In this document: positions 17,690 through 26,248 of the stretch, in pieces
How the letters are laid out: the number at the start of each line of letters is the position of its first letter
How positions within the stretch are numbered: position 1 is the first letter of the stretch
Source: Chitinasiproducens palmae
Lineage (GTDB): Bacteria > Pseudomonadota > Gammaproteobacteria > Burkholderiales > Burkholderiaceae
Length of the DNA: 64,000 nucleotides
Reading direction: 5' to 3'
Assembly: GCF_900095735.1 (NCBI RefSeq)
Contig: NZ_FNLO01000006.1
Location: 265,636-329,635, forward strand
Position numbers and translations under genes: made by a program
Notes under the pieces: model-generated
Seen by the model: only the letters and a program-made list of their open reading frames with translations
Told to the model about the DNA's origin: nothing
Database searches by the model: none

Positions 17690-18901
17690 ATGTATCAATT
17701 CAGCGAGCCGTTTCGCGATCCCACTGGCTCGCCGATTCGAGAGTTGTTCAAGTATCTCGGTGAACCGGGCATGATCTCGGTTGCCGGAGGCTACCCGGCG
17801 AGCGATCTGTTCGATCTCGACGGCTTGCAGCATGCCGCCGCGAACGCCTGGTCGCAGCCGGCGCGCTGCCTGCAATACGGTCCCACCGACGGTCTGCCCG
17901 AACTCAAAGACGAGATCGCCCGCATCATGCGGCAGCGCGGCGTGTCGGTGACGTCGACGGAAACGATGGTCACGACGGGCTCGCAGCAGGGCTTCGACTT
18001 GCTCCTGCGCGTGATGATCGAGCCCGGCGATGTCGTGCTCACGGAACAGCCGGCGTATCCGGCCACGCTGCAAGCGTTGCGCATGCAGCGCGCGCGCGTG
18101 GTGACGATTCCGGTGGACGAAGATGGGCTGGACGTCGCGCGGCTGACCGCGATGCTCGAAAGCGGCGCGGCCGGGCGACCGAAACTGCTCTATACGGTGC
18201 CCACCTTCGCCAATCCGACGGGCGCCACGCTGACGCGCGAGCGTCGCGCGGCGCTGCTCGATCTGGCAATCCGGTTTGATTTTCTAATCGTCGAGGACGA
18301 ACCGTACGCGGACTTGCGCTTCGCGGGTGAATTCGTGCCTTCGCTGCTGTCGCTCGCGGAACAGATGGACGGGGCACGCGAACGGCTCGTGTACCTGGGG
18401 AGCCTTTCGAAAATCGTCGCACCGGGTCTGCGCATCGGCTGGCTGGTGGCGCCCTCGGACATCGTGCGGCGGTGTGTGGTGGCGAAGCAGACGGCTGATC
18501 TATGCAGCGCGCCCTGGCTGCAGGCGATTGGCGCCGCGTATCTGGCCGAGGGTGCACTGCAACGGCATCTGCCGCGCATCACCGGCGTCTATCAACGCAA
18601 GTGCGCGGCGCTCTGTGATGCGCTCGATGCCCAACTGGGCTCCGTCGTTCAGTTCCAGCGCCCCGAGGGCGGCATGTTCGTGTGGGCACGCATGGATGGT
18701 ATCGATGCGTCGGCGTTGCTCGCGCAAGCGATACACGAGCGTGTGCTGTTCGTGCCCGGCACGGCCTTCTACGCCGACCGCGTCGATGCCAGCACCTTCC
18801 GTTTGTCGTTCGCGGCACCTGGGGTTGATGAGTTCGGCGAAGCCGTCAGCCGGCTGGCGCGCGCGCGCCAGTCGATCCAGAACGGGGCTTCGCCGCGCTG
18901 A
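17690..18901 (+). CDS. PLP-dependent aminotransferase, 2-aminoadipate transaminase-like
   Basis: Fold-type I aminotransferase of 403 residues, similar in layout to LysN/2-aminoadipate transaminases and the aminotransferase part of MocR proteins. The PLP lysine is Lys241 in SLSKIVAPGLRIGW; other family motifs are LQYGPTDGLPELK, TTGSQQGFDLL, PTFANPTG and VEDEPYADLR. It likely converts 2-aminoadipate to 2-oxoadipate, the substrate of the HglS-like enzyme two genes upstream. GGAG at 17678-17681, eight bases before the ATG, supports the start. Other acceptors (branched-chain or aromatic) are possible for this fold. Confidence 0.87.
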   Translation: MYQFSEPFRDPTGSPIRELFKYLGEPGMISVAGGYPASDLFDLDGLQHAAANAWSQPARCLQYGPTDGLPELKDEIARIMRQRGVSVTSTETMVTTGSQQGFDLLLRVMIEPGDVVLTEQPAYPATLQALRMQRARVVTIPVDEDGLDVARLTAMLESGAAGRPKLLYTVPTFANPTGATLTRERRAALLDLAIRFDFLIVEDEPYADLRFAGEFVPSLLSLAEQMDGARERLVYLGSLSKIVAPGLRIGWLVAPSDIVRRCVVAKQTADLCSAPWLQAIGAAYLAEGALQRHLPRITGVYQRKCAALCDALDAQLGSVVQFQRPEGGMFVWARMDGIDASALLAQAIHERVLFVPGTAFYADRVDASTFRLSFAAPGVDEFGEAVSRLARARQSIQNGASPR

Positions 18902-18965
18902 ACGGCGCGCCGCTTGCATCGCCAGCACGGTCGCCGCGCGTTGCGTACGGTCCAAAGGCCGCGGC

Positions 18966-20024
18966 TCAGTCGACGCCGCGCGGACGTTCAGCCAGTCGAG
19001 CGATGGCCTGCCCGATCCTGTCGCGCTCCACCCGTGCCTCGCTTTCCAACACGCCGTAGCCCACTGGGATGCGAGGCGCGCCCAACCGCGCGACACGTGC
19101 CTCGGTATGCTCGGCCACACTTGCGGCAATCTCCGCGCCGAAGCCGGACACCTGCACTGCCTCATGCGCAACGAGTACGCGCCCGGTCTTGCGTGCCGAA
19201 GCGAATACCGCGTCCCGGTCCCACGGCCATAGCGTGCGCAGGTCGATCACTTCCACGTCGATGCCCGCGTCGCTGGCGGTTTCAGCGGCCGCCAATGCCT
19301 CGTGCACAGTGCGCGACCAGGTCACGACGGTCAGGTCGCTACCCTCCCTGCGCACGGCCGCCTTGCCCAACTCCGCTGCATCGGTGTGGGCGCCCGCAAG
19401 CGCGACTTCGCCGCGAAGGCCCCAGAGTTCCTTGTGTTCGAGATACACCACCGGATCCCGTGAGTTCAGCGCCGCGTGCAGCAGCGCGTAGTTGTCCTGT
19501 GGCGTGCTGGGCGCGACGACGGTGAGGCCTGGAATGTGGGTGAACCACGCCTCCAGGGACTGCGAATGCTGAGCGGCTGAGCAGCCCCACAGCCCGATTG
19601 GCATGCGCGCCACCAGCGGCACGCGCCCTTGGCCGCCGAACATGAAGCGGTTCTTCGCCGCTTGGTTGACCAACTCGTCGATTGCGCACAATGCGAAGTC
19701 GATCACGCGAAGCTCCACCACCGGGCGCAATCCGGCCAGCGCCATGCCGACCGCCGCACCGACGATGGCAGCTTCGGAGATCGGCGTGTCGATGATGCGC
19801 TCGCCGCCGAAGCGCCGGGCCAGCGGCAGTCCCGCGCTGTCCCGGTATTGTCCGAACACGCCGCCGCGTCCAAGGTCCTCGCCGAGCGCAACGACGCTCG
19901 GGTCGTCGCGCATCGCTTCTTCGAGCGCCAGCGCCGCCGCTTGCGCGTAGTTCAATGTTCGGGGCGGCGTCGCCTGCAGGGCGGTCGGCGGCGTTGCGGC
20001 TGTGGTTGCGGTTGCGATGCTCAT
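18966..20024 (-). CDS. 2-oxoacid dehydrogenase E1 component, beta subunit
   Basis: Transketolase-like subunit (pyrimidine-binding and C-terminal domains), 352 residues, of the PdhB/AcoB/BkdB type. Visible family features are the ALEEAMRDDPSVVALGEDLG opening, DTPISEAAIVGAAVGMALAG, and the central RMPIGLWGC... AQHSQSLEAWFTHIPGL segment. It pairs with the alpha subunit to form the thiamine-diphosphate heterotetramer. The ATG at 20024 overlaps the alpha-subunit stop (ATGA). No E2 acyltransferase or E3 lipoamide dehydrogenase gene is within the window, so the complex must borrow these or act differently. Confidence 0.9.
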   Translation of the reverse strand: MSIATATTAATPPTALQATPPRTLNYAQAAALALEEAMRDDPSVVALGEDLGRGGVFGQYRDSAGLPLARRFGGERIIDTPISEAAIVGAAVGMALAGLRPVVELRVIDFALCAIDELVNQAAKNRFMFGGQGRVPLVARMPIGLWGCSAAQHSQSLEAWFTHIPGLTVVAPSTPQDNYALLHAALNSRDPVVYLEHKELWGLRGEVALAGAHTDAAELGKAAVRREGSDLTVVTWSRTVHEALAAAETASDAGIDVEVIDLRTLWPWDRDAVFASARKTGRVLVAHEAVQVSGFGAEIAASVAEHTEARVARLGAPRIPVGYGVLESEARVERDRIGQAIARLAERPRGVD

Positions 20025-21022
20025 GCCCAAACTCCTCGGCCAGTATCGGCAATATCCTCGTATGCGTCGGTGCTCGGCGGGAACGGTGCGGCTTCCGCGC
20101 TGGCAAGCGCGGCGGCGATCTCCGCTTGCGCGTCGCGCTCGATGGCGTCGGCTGCCGAGCCGAAGCCCGCGGCGTCAAGTCGTGCCCGCGTCTGCTTCAG
20201 TGCGTCCCGCTCCAGTGCGGCCGCCACCTCGGCGGGATCGCGATAGGTGCCGGGATCCACCGAGACGTGCCCCTTGTGCCTGTCGGTCACAGCATGCAGC
20301 AGGCGTGGTCCGCTGCCTTGCCTGATCGCCGCGATCAGTTCGCCGGCAACGTGGTGCACGGCTTCGACGTCATTGCCATCGACGCGCGTGGCGACGATCC
20401 CGAGCGACTGCGCGCGTGCGGCCACGCCCTCGCCGGCGGTCATTGGTGCGGTGGCGGTGGTGGCCGAGATGCGGTTGTCCTCGCAGACGAACAGGACGGG
20501 CAGGTGGTAGACGCCGGCCCAGTTCAACGCTTCGAGAAACGGGCCGCGGTTGATGGCGCCGTCGCCGAAGAAGGCGACGGAAATGTGCCCGTCGCCTTTG
20601 AGCTTCAGCGCGTGCGCGGCACCGACCGCAATCGGCAGCCCCGCCGCGACGACGCCGTTGGCGCCCAGCATGCCCACCGAAAAGTCCGCGATGTGCATCG
20701 AGCCGCCCTTGCCCTTGTTGCTGCCGGTGGCGCGCCCAAACAATTCGGCCATCATGCGGCCGACATCCGCGCCTTTTGCGAGCGTGTGGCCATGCCCGCG
20801 ATGCGTGGAAGTCAGCAGGTCCTGCGCCCGCAGGTGCGCGCAGACGCCGGCCGGCACGGCTTCCTGTCCAGTGGACAGATGCAAGGGGCCGCGAATCAGC
20901 GCGGGTTTAGCGGACGTGTCCAGTCCCCAGGCGGCAACGCCGCCCTGGCTGGCGATTTCCGCGGCGTCCTCGAACGCGCGGATGCGGACCATGGTCCGGT
21001 AGAGATCGAGCAGAGTCGTCAT
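20021..21022 (-). CDS. 2-oxoacid dehydrogenase E1 component, alpha subunit
   Basis: Thiamine-diphosphate-binding subunit, 333 residues, of the PdhA/AcoA type. The TPP motif GDG...N is seen as FFGDGAINRG, with the EALNWAGVYHLPVLFVCEDN segment after it; the STHRGHGHTLAKG and GKGGSMH motifs are typical of AcoA/PdhA. It decarboxylates a 2-oxoacid or acetoin-like substrate and passes the acyl group to lipoate. The start at 21022 begins MTTLLDLY; an open frame continues upstream but overlaps the TRAP gene. The preceding dctP stop is 28 bases upstream, so all three genes are probably one transcript. Confidence 0.9.
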   Translation of the reverse strand: MTTLLDLYRTMVRIRAFEDAAEIASQGGVAAWGLDTSAKPALIRGPLHLSTGQEAVPAGVCAHLRAQDLLTSTHRGHGHTLAKGADVGRMMAELFGRATGSNKGKGGSMHIADFSVGMLGANGVVAAGLPIAVGAAHALKLKGDGHISVAFFGDGAINRGPFLEALNWAGVYHLPVLFVCEDNRISATTATAPMTAGEGVAARAQSLGIVATRVDGNDVEAVHHVAGELIAAIRQGSGPRLLHAVTDRHKGHVSVDPGTYRDPAEVAAALERDALKQTRARLDAAGFGSAADAIERDAQAEIAAALASAEAAPFPPSTDAYEDIADTGRGVWA

Positions 21023-21050
21023 GAGGATGAGAGCTAGGGGCAGACGGGCT

Positions 21051-22076
21051 TCAGACGAGCTTGCCGGCGTACGCTTCGAGCAACGCCCACGCATCGGCGC
21101 CGAACTTCTCCTGCCACTTCGGGTAAAAGCCGGCGCTGCGCAACGCCTGCCGGAACGGCTGCGGGTCGGGCGTGTTGAACACCAGGCCCTTGCCGGCCAG
21201 TTCGCCGCGCAGCGACTGGTTGAGCCCGGCGACGTCCTGCCGCTCAAGCAGCGCGGCGTCGTTGAATGCCCGTTCCGCAATCTGTCGCAATTCGGCGGGC
21301 AGGCGATCCCATGCACGCGGATTGGCCAGCAGCCAGAGGCCATCCCACATGTGATTCGTCAGCGAGCAGAACTTCTGCACCTCGAAGAGCTTCGCCGTGG
21401 CGATGATCGACAGCGGATTTTCCTCGCCATCGGCGATGCGTGTCTGCAGCGCCGAGTACAGTTCGCTGAAATTGATCGTTGTCGGACTGCCGCCAAAGCT
21501 CTGGAACAGCGAGGTCCACAGGGCACCCGGCGGCACCCGGATCTTCAATCCCTTCAGGTCGGCGGGCGTCTGCACCGGCCGCGCGCTGGTCGTGATCTGG
21601 CGGTAGCCGATGTCCCAGACGCGCGAAAACGCGTAGAGGCCGCGCTTGCGGATTTCTTCCCGAACATGGGCGCCGAGCTTGCCGTCGGTCGCCGCCCATA
21701 CAGTGTCGTAGTCCTTGAACGCAAAGCCCACGCCGGTAATCGACGAGACCGGCACCAGGGTCGAGAGCGTCACCGCCGACAGCGCCTGCAGCTCGACCGC
21801 GCCTGCCCGCGTCTGGCTCAGGACATCGACGTCGCTGCCCAGTTGGTTGTTGGGGAAGATCTGGATGTCGAGCTGGCCGCGGCTTTCGTCGCGGATACGC
21901 TCGACGGCGGCGCGGGCACGCAGGTTGAACGGATGATCCGGGGCGACATTGTTCGAGAGTTTGTATCGGAACGGTGCGGCGGCGCGCGCCGGACGCGACA
22001 ACAGGGTGGCGGGCAGTGCGGCGGCGCTGGCGGCCGCCGTGGCGGTGGTGAGAAAGCGTCTGCGAGTGAGTGACAT
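21051..22076 (-). CDS. TRAP transporter substrate-binding protein (DctP family), solo
   Basis: Periplasmic binding protein of 341 residues. The N-terminus has a twin-arginine motif (TRRRFLTT) and a hydrophobic segment ending A-R-A. The mature protein has the DctP signature: the R-V-P-P-G... region around Leu-Lys-Gly-Leu-Lys-Ile-Arg, whose Arg binds the substrate carboxylate, and the DGEENPLS motif. It should bind an organic acid. The membrane subunits DctQ and DctM are not encoded nearby. It is the first gene of a three-gene unit with the E1 alpha and beta subunits, suggesting that the imported acid or a derivative is their substrate. Confidence 0.88.
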   Translation of the reverse strand: MSLTRRRFLTTATAAASAAALPATLLSRPARAAAPFRYKLSNNVAPDHPFNLRARAAVERIRDESRGQLDIQIFPNNQLGSDVDVLSQTRAGAVELQALSAVTLSTLVPVSSITGVGFAFKDYDTVWAATDGKLGAHVREEIRKRGLYAFSRVWDIGYRQITTSARPVQTPADLKGLKIRVPPGALWTSLFQSFGGSPTTINFSELYSALQTRIADGEENPLSIIATAKLFEVQKFCSLTNHMWDGLWLLANPRAWDRLPAELRQIAERAFNDAALLERQDVAGLNQSLRGELAGKGLVFNTPDPQPFRQALRSAGFYPKWQEKFGADAWALLEAYAGKLV

Positions 22077-22193
22077 GTTGGACCGTGCGCGAGAATGTCG
22101 GCCCCCGGCCGACCCGTATGCGCCAGCCTGCCGGCCGGTTGCTGCGGCGTGGAAGGCAGACGACGGCGTAGCGTAAAGCGCTGCCGGAGGGTC

Positions 22194-22208
22194 CTCAACC
22201 AAGCAATT
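22194..22208 (-). promoter_or_regulatory. Diverged third copy of the GCTAACCA-NN-AAATT motif, upstream of dctP
   Basis: On the + strand it reads CTCAACCAAGCAATT, sharing 11 of 13 core bases with the copy at 25221-25235. It lies 118-132 bp upstream of the dctP start. Its right half forms part of the inverted repeat at 22201-22219. A regulator site is inferred from recurrence and position only. Confidence 0.35.
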
Positions 22209-22219
22209 CCGCATTGCTT
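22201..22219. repeat. Perfect 7-bp inverted repeat upstream of dctP
   Basis: AAGCAAT and ATTGCTT are perfect arms around TCCGC. The 5-base spacer and AT-rich arms look more like a protein-binding operator than a terminator, as no T-run follows in either direction. It lies in the 227-bp gap between the SsuB-like stop and the dctP start. Confidence 0.45.
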
Positions 22220-22303
22220 AGTGTCGATTGCGCTATCGCGCTAATGCGTTGGTACACAGCGGCGCGCGGCCTCGCGACGTGGACGGGTGCGCCGCCGCCG
22301 GCT

Positions 22304-23122
22304 TCAAACGACGAAAGCAGGTCCCAAACCGGCGAGCAGTGCCTCGCGTATCGGCGCAAGCGACGCGTCGTAACGATCGCGCGGATGGGCCGGCAGGCGC
22401 CACTCTTGGGCGATGCACCCGCCCACTGCCGACGCTTGCGTGCGCGCTTCGATGCCCGCGACCCTGCCGGAACTGCCAATCTGGTCATCCGGCGCGGCGG
22501 TTGCCATCAACAGGATGCGGTCGGAGAGGTAGAGGGCTTCGTCCAGGTCATGAGTCACCAGGATCGCCGCCGAGCGATGCGCGCGCGCGACCCGCAGGAG
22601 CAGCGCCTGCAGTTTGAGGCGCGTCATTGCATCGACTGCACTGAACGGTTCGTCGAGCAGCAGGAAGGGCGGGTTGGCGAACAGGCCGCGCGCGATCGCC
22701 ACGCGTTGTGCCATGCCGCCAGAGAGTGTGCGCGGCAAGGCATCGCCGATGCCCGGCAGGCCAACCTCGTCGAGCAGCGAGGCGACCCGGGTGGCCGTCG
22801 CACCACGCACGCCGCTGGTACGCAGCGGGAATGAGACGTTGTCGGTGACGCGCAGCCACGGCAGCAGCCGAGGTTCCTGAAAGACGACGCCTACGCGCGA
22901 CGACGGGCCGTCCAGGCGCGTGCCTTCGAGGCGGATGCTGCCGCGATAATCCGCGTCGAGTCCGGCAAGGATGCGGAGCAGCGTGGTCTTGCCGCAACCG
23001 CTGGGCCCGACCAGACTGACGATCTCGCCCGCCTGCATCGTGAAACGCAGGCGACCCAGCACGGTCCGGTCGCCGTACCGCTTTTCATCGATGCGTACGT
23101 CGAGGAGCGCGGCTTCCGTCAT
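22304..23122 (-). CDS. ssuB: ABC transporter ATP-binding protein, SsuB-like
   Basis: ATPase of the nitrate/sulfonate/taurine importer family, 272 residues. Walker A GPSGCGKTT, Q-loop FQEPRLLPWL, signature LSGGMAQR, Walker B FLLLDEP and switch His (VTHDLDEAL) are intact. The ATG at 23122 overlaps the permease stop (ATGA); an upstream in-frame extension lies in the permease gene and is not used. It is the last gene of the sulfur island. The C-terminal 60 residues beyond the core are unassigned. The substrate is inferred to be an aliphatic sulfonate from family and context. Confidence 0.9.
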   Translation of the reverse strand: MTEAALLDVRIDEKRYGDRTVLGRLRFTMQAGEIVSLVGPSGCGKTTLLRILAGLDADYRGSIRLEGTRLDGPSSRVGVVFQEPRLLPWLRVTDNVSFPLRTSGVRGATATRVASLLDEVGLPGIGDALPRTLSGGMAQRVAIARGLFANPPFLLLDEPFSAVDAMTRLKLQALLLRVARAHRSAAILVTHDLDEALYLSDRILLMATAAPDDQIGSSGRVAGIEARTQASAVGGCIAQEWRLPAHPRDRYDASLAPIREALLAGLGPAFVV

Positions 23123-24045
23123 GACGAATGCCTCCGATTGGGCGGCGAGGTGCGTTGCGAACGCCCGCTCGCGGGTGTCTCGTCGCGCCAGGCGAGCAGG
23201 CGTTGTTCGAGCCACTTCATCACGCTGTCGCTGATCTTGCCCAGCACGGCCAGCAAGAAGATGGCGCCGAAGACCAGGTCGAGGCGGCCCGTTTCACGCC
23301 CGTCGCTGAGCAGGTAGCCCAGGCCGCGCGTGGTGGCGATGAGTTCGGCCGCGACCATGAACATCCACGCCAGGCTGAGCCCCGTGCGCAGGCCGGTCAA
23401 TACCTGCGGCAAAGCCGCGGGCAGCAGGATGCGCATGAACAGGGCCAACGGCGACAGACGATGCACCCGTCCCAATTCGACGAGCTTGCGGTCGACGCCG
23501 CGGATTCCTGCCAGCACGCTCAATTGCACGGGAAAGAACGCGCCGATCGCGGTCAGCGCGATCTTCGGTCCTTCGTCGATGCCCAGCCACAGCAGCAGCA
23601 CCGGCACCCAGGCCAGCGACGGGACGGCGCGCAACGCCTGGAAAGTCGGATCGAGCAATGCCTCGACCTTGCGGCTGAGCGCCATGGCCCCGCCGAGCAC
23701 GATGCCGAGCACGGCGCCGATCGCGAAGCCGCCCAGCACGCGGGACGTGCTCGCGCCGACATGGCGCAACAGCCTTGTGGCGCCCAGCTCGGCGAGACTG
23801 CCGGCCACCGCCGATGGGGCCGGCAGGAGATTGGGCGGCGCCAGTCCGGAGCGCGCCGCCGCTTCGAGCAGCAGCAACAGCCCCAACGGGAACAGATAGC
23901 CGGCCAGGCGCCATTGTGCAATGCGGTTGCGGGGCCACCAGCGAAGCCGCGTGCGAACCTTCGCAGCGCTGCATGCCTCGCAGGCGGATTCACGCGACGT
24001 CACCGTGCGAGGCTCCTGCACGCGCGCGCCCATTTCAGCCACCAT
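23119..24045 (-). CDS. ssuC: ABC transporter permease, SsuC-like
   Basis: Inner-membrane permease of 308 residues with about six membrane segments; the first is at roughly residues 47-66. The BPD_transp_1 loop is clear (LVELGRVHRLSP... ILLPAALPQVLTGLRTGLSLAW), and the motif VPSLAWVPVLLLWLGIDE is typical of SsuC/TauC/NrtB proteins. The start could be 24045 or 24033; the first overlaps the end of the binding-protein gene by 11 bases. It is flanked by its ATPase and binding protein in the order binding protein, permease, ATPase. Confidence 0.88.
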   Translation of the reverse strand: MVAEMGARVQEPRTVTSRESACEACSAAKVRTRLRWWPRNRIAQWRLAGYLFPLGLLLLLEAAARSGLAPPNLLPAPSAVAGSLAELGATRLLRHVGASTSRVLGGFAIGAVLGIVLGGAMALSRKVEALLDPTFQALRAVPSLAWVPVLLLWLGIDEGPKIALTAIGAFFPVQLSVLAGIRGVDRKLVELGRVHRLSPLALFMRILLPAALPQVLTGLRTGLSLAWMFMVAAELIATTRGLGYLLSDGRETGRLDLVFGAIFLLAVLGKISDSVMKWLEQRLLAWRDETPASGRSQRTSPPNRRHSS

Positions 24046-25168
24046 GGGCGCCGCGTGGCGCGAACTGCGTGTCGATCAAGCCATCGATGATCTTCTTCAG
24101 ATCGGTGCCGGGCTTCACAAGGCGTTCCTGCAGCAGGATCGGCGCGGCGGCCTGCAGCGCATCGACCTGCTGCCGGCCGGGCCACGGCTGGCTGAAATCG
24201 TTACGGCTCAGTTGCAGCTTCGCGACCGGCAGGGAGACCTTCGATTCTTCCGCGATGATGCGGGCCGTCTCGTCCGGGTGCGACGCGATCCACGCCCGCG
24301 CCTTCTCGTAGACGGCAAGTACCTTGCGCAGCGTTTCCGGATGGTCCCGGATGAAGTCCTCGCGTACGTCGAGCAGGCCGTAGGTGTTGTAGGCGACATT
24401 GCGGTACAGCAGGCGTGCGCCGTCGTCGACTTCGGCGGCGGCCATGTGCGGGTCGAGCCCGGCCCAGGCGTCGACCTGCCCCTGGCGCAGCGCAATGCGG
24501 CCGTCCGGATGTTGGAGATTGACAACCGAGACGTCGTCCCGCGCCAGGCCGGCTTCATGCAGCGCGCGCAACGTGAACAGGAACGGGTCGGTGCCTTGCG
24601 TGGCGGCAATCTTCTTGCCTTTCAGGTCGGCGACGCTGCGATAGGGCGCATCCTTGCGGACCACCAGGGCGGTCCACTCCGGCCGCGAGAATACATAGAC
24701 GGCGCGGATCGGATTGCCGTTGGCCTTCGCAAGCACTGCCGCCAGGCCCGCGCTGGAGCCGATATCGATCGCGCCGCTGTTCAGGTATTCAAGCGCACGA
24801 TTGCTGCCTAGGCTCAGCACCCAGCGGACCTGAGTCTTGTCGGCCGCAACCTCCTGCTCCAGCCAGCCCTGACGTTTGATGACCAGACTTTCGGGCGAAT
24901 AGTAGGCGTAATCCAGCCGCAGTTCGGTGGCCGGCGCGGCCTGGGAGGCGCCGCTGAACAGCGCGAGGGTGGCCAGTACTGCGCCATGCACGCCCGCGCG
25001 GAGCCGTCGAGCCAGGCCGGGTCGCGTCGCCGGTGCGGCCGCGCGCGTGCGCGGCGCCGAGAAGAGGGTCGGCGACACGTCGCGTCGTGACGGCACCGCC
25101 GCGCCGTACATGGCGGGTGCCGGGGCAACGAACGAAGTGAAGGCGGGCGCGTGGAGACGAGCAGACAT
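24035..25168 (-). CDS. ssuA: Sulfonate ABC transporter substrate-binding protein, SsuA-like
   Basis: Periplasmic binding protein of 377 residues in the NMT1/SsuA family: LDYAYYSPESLVIKRQGWLE, the IGSSAGLAAVLA motif, and ATQGTDPFLFTLRALHEAG are characteristic. The N-terminus is unusually long: about 65 residues precede the hydrophobic signal core (GAVLATLALFSGASQA). The true start could be internal, for example the Met near residue 20. The promoter-side motif GCTAACCAAGAAATT lies 53-67 bp upstream, so this gene likely begins its own transcription unit, followed by permease and ATPase. Confidence 0.87.
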   Translation of the reverse strand: MSARLHAPAFTSFVAPAPAMYGAAVPSRRDVSPTLFSAPRTRAAAPATRPGLARRLRAGVHGAVLATLALFSGASQAAPATELRLDYAYYSPESLVIKRQGWLEQEVAADKTQVRWVLSLGSNRALEYLNSGAIDIGSSAGLAAVLAKANGNPIRAVYVFSRPEWTALVVRKDAPYRSVADLKGKKIAATQGTDPFLFTLRALHEAGLARDDVSVVNLQHPDGRIALRQGQVDAWAGLDPHMAAAEVDDGARLLYRNVAYNTYGLLDVREDFIRDHPETLRKVLAVYEKARAWIASHPDETARIIAEESKVSLPVAKLQLSRNDFSQPWPGRQQVDALQAAAPILLQERLVKPGTDLKKIIDGLIDTQFAPRGAHGG

Positions 25169-25220
25169 CGGTTTTCCAGGAGATGGACCAGCCAGCAAGT
25201 TAGCGCAACGACGGGTGGCG

Positions 25221-25235
25221 GCTAACCAAGAAATT
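25221..25235 (-). promoter_or_regulatory. Shared 15-bp motif upstream of ssuA
   Basis: Reads GCTAACCAAGAAATT on the + strand (AATTTCTTGGTTAGC toward ssuA). It matches the copy at 40449-40463 at 13 of 15 positions; both precede sulfur-gene transcription units. LysR-type sulfur regulators (CysB, Cbl, SsuR) are the expected binders in this family of genes, but the assignment is inference. Confidence 0.5.
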
Positions 25236-25300
25236 GTCAGATCCAAAGTCGCGATGCGTGCAAGCCTCGGCAGGCGCGACCGAGGCGTTTTCCGTGCGCG

Positions 25301-26248
25301 TCAATGACGCCCCTTCCAGGGCAGCAGGCGCCGTTCGAGCCAGCGCATCAGCAGGTCGAAGCTCCATGCGATCAGTCCGATCAGGATGATGCCCATCACG
25401 ACGACATCGGTGCGCAGGAAGCTCGACGCGTTCAGCACCATCTGACCCAGTCCGGCGGTTGCCGCGACCATTTCGGCTGCGACAAGCGTCGTCCATCCGA
25501 AACCGATCGCGATGCGCAGGCCAGTCAGGATTTCGGGCAGGGCGGCGGGCAGCACGACGTGCCGGATCATCTGTGCGGGCGTTGCACCGAGCGAATAGAC
25601 GGCGCGGATCTGTTCCACGCTCGCCGCCCGGGTGCCGGCGCGAGCGGCCATCGCGATCGGCGCGAAGCAGGCGAGGAAGATCACGACCACCTTGCTGGCC
25701 TCGTCGATGCCGAACCAGATCACTACCAGCGGCAGGTAGGCGAGGGGCGGCAACGGACGGTAGAACTCGAGCACTGGATCGAGCAGGCCGCGCGCCAGCC
25801 GATTCACGCCCATCAGCAGGCCGACCGGCACGCCCAGCAGCACGGCGGCCGCGAACGCGCCGAACACGCGCGCGGCGCTCCACGCGAAGTGTTCGGACAG
25901 TGGCAGGCCACCCTGGATGCGGCCCTGCCACGCATCCACGAATGCCCGCCAGACCGCGGCCGGGGACGGCAGGAACAGCGGCGGGATCCAGCCACCGCGC
26001 GTCGTCTGCCACCAGAGCAACGCAAGCGCGACCGTGGCGGCAATGCTCAAGAAAACGGTCGACCCCTGACCGGGCAGGCCGAGCTCGGTGCTGCTCCCGC
26101 GCAAGGCCCGGCGTCGCTGGCGTGGTGGCTTCTCGGCACGGCTCGGGTGTGGCGCCGACGCGCCCGGTGCGACGTCGGTATTCCGAGCGGGGCAGTCGCT
26201 TGCGCGGCTGTCGTCGTTGGCCTCGGGGTAGGGCGAAGGCGTGGTCAT
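25301..26248 (-). CDS. tauC: ABC transporter permease, TauC-like
   Basis: Inner-membrane permease of 315 residues. After a hydrophilic 65-residue N-terminus come about six membrane segments. The docking loop ([33 protein letters not shown]) and the C-terminal [15 protein letters not shown] ending are diagnostic of TauC. The ATG at 26248 overlaps the TauB stop (ATGA). It is the last gene of tauABC, with 132 bases before the SsuA-like start. It imports taurine or a related sulfonate with TauA and TauB. No tauD dioxygenase is nearby; SsuD encoded 4 kb upstream may desulfonate the substrate. Confidence 0.92.
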   Translation of the reverse strand: MTTPSPYPEANDDSRASDCPARNTDVAPGASAPHPSRAEKPPRQRRRALRGSSTELGLPGQGSTVFLSIAATVALALLWWQTTRGGWIPPLFLPSPAAVWRAFVDAWQGRIQGGLPLSEHFAWSAARVFGAFAAAVLLGVPVGLLMGVNRLARGLLDPVLEFYRPLPPLAYLPLVVIWFGIDEASKVVVIFLACFAPIAMAARAGTRAASVEQIRAVYSLGATPAQMIRHVVLPAALPEILTGLRIAIGFGWTTLVAAEMVAATAGLGQMVLNASSFLRTDVVVMGIILIGLIAWSFDLLMRWLERRLLPWKGRH

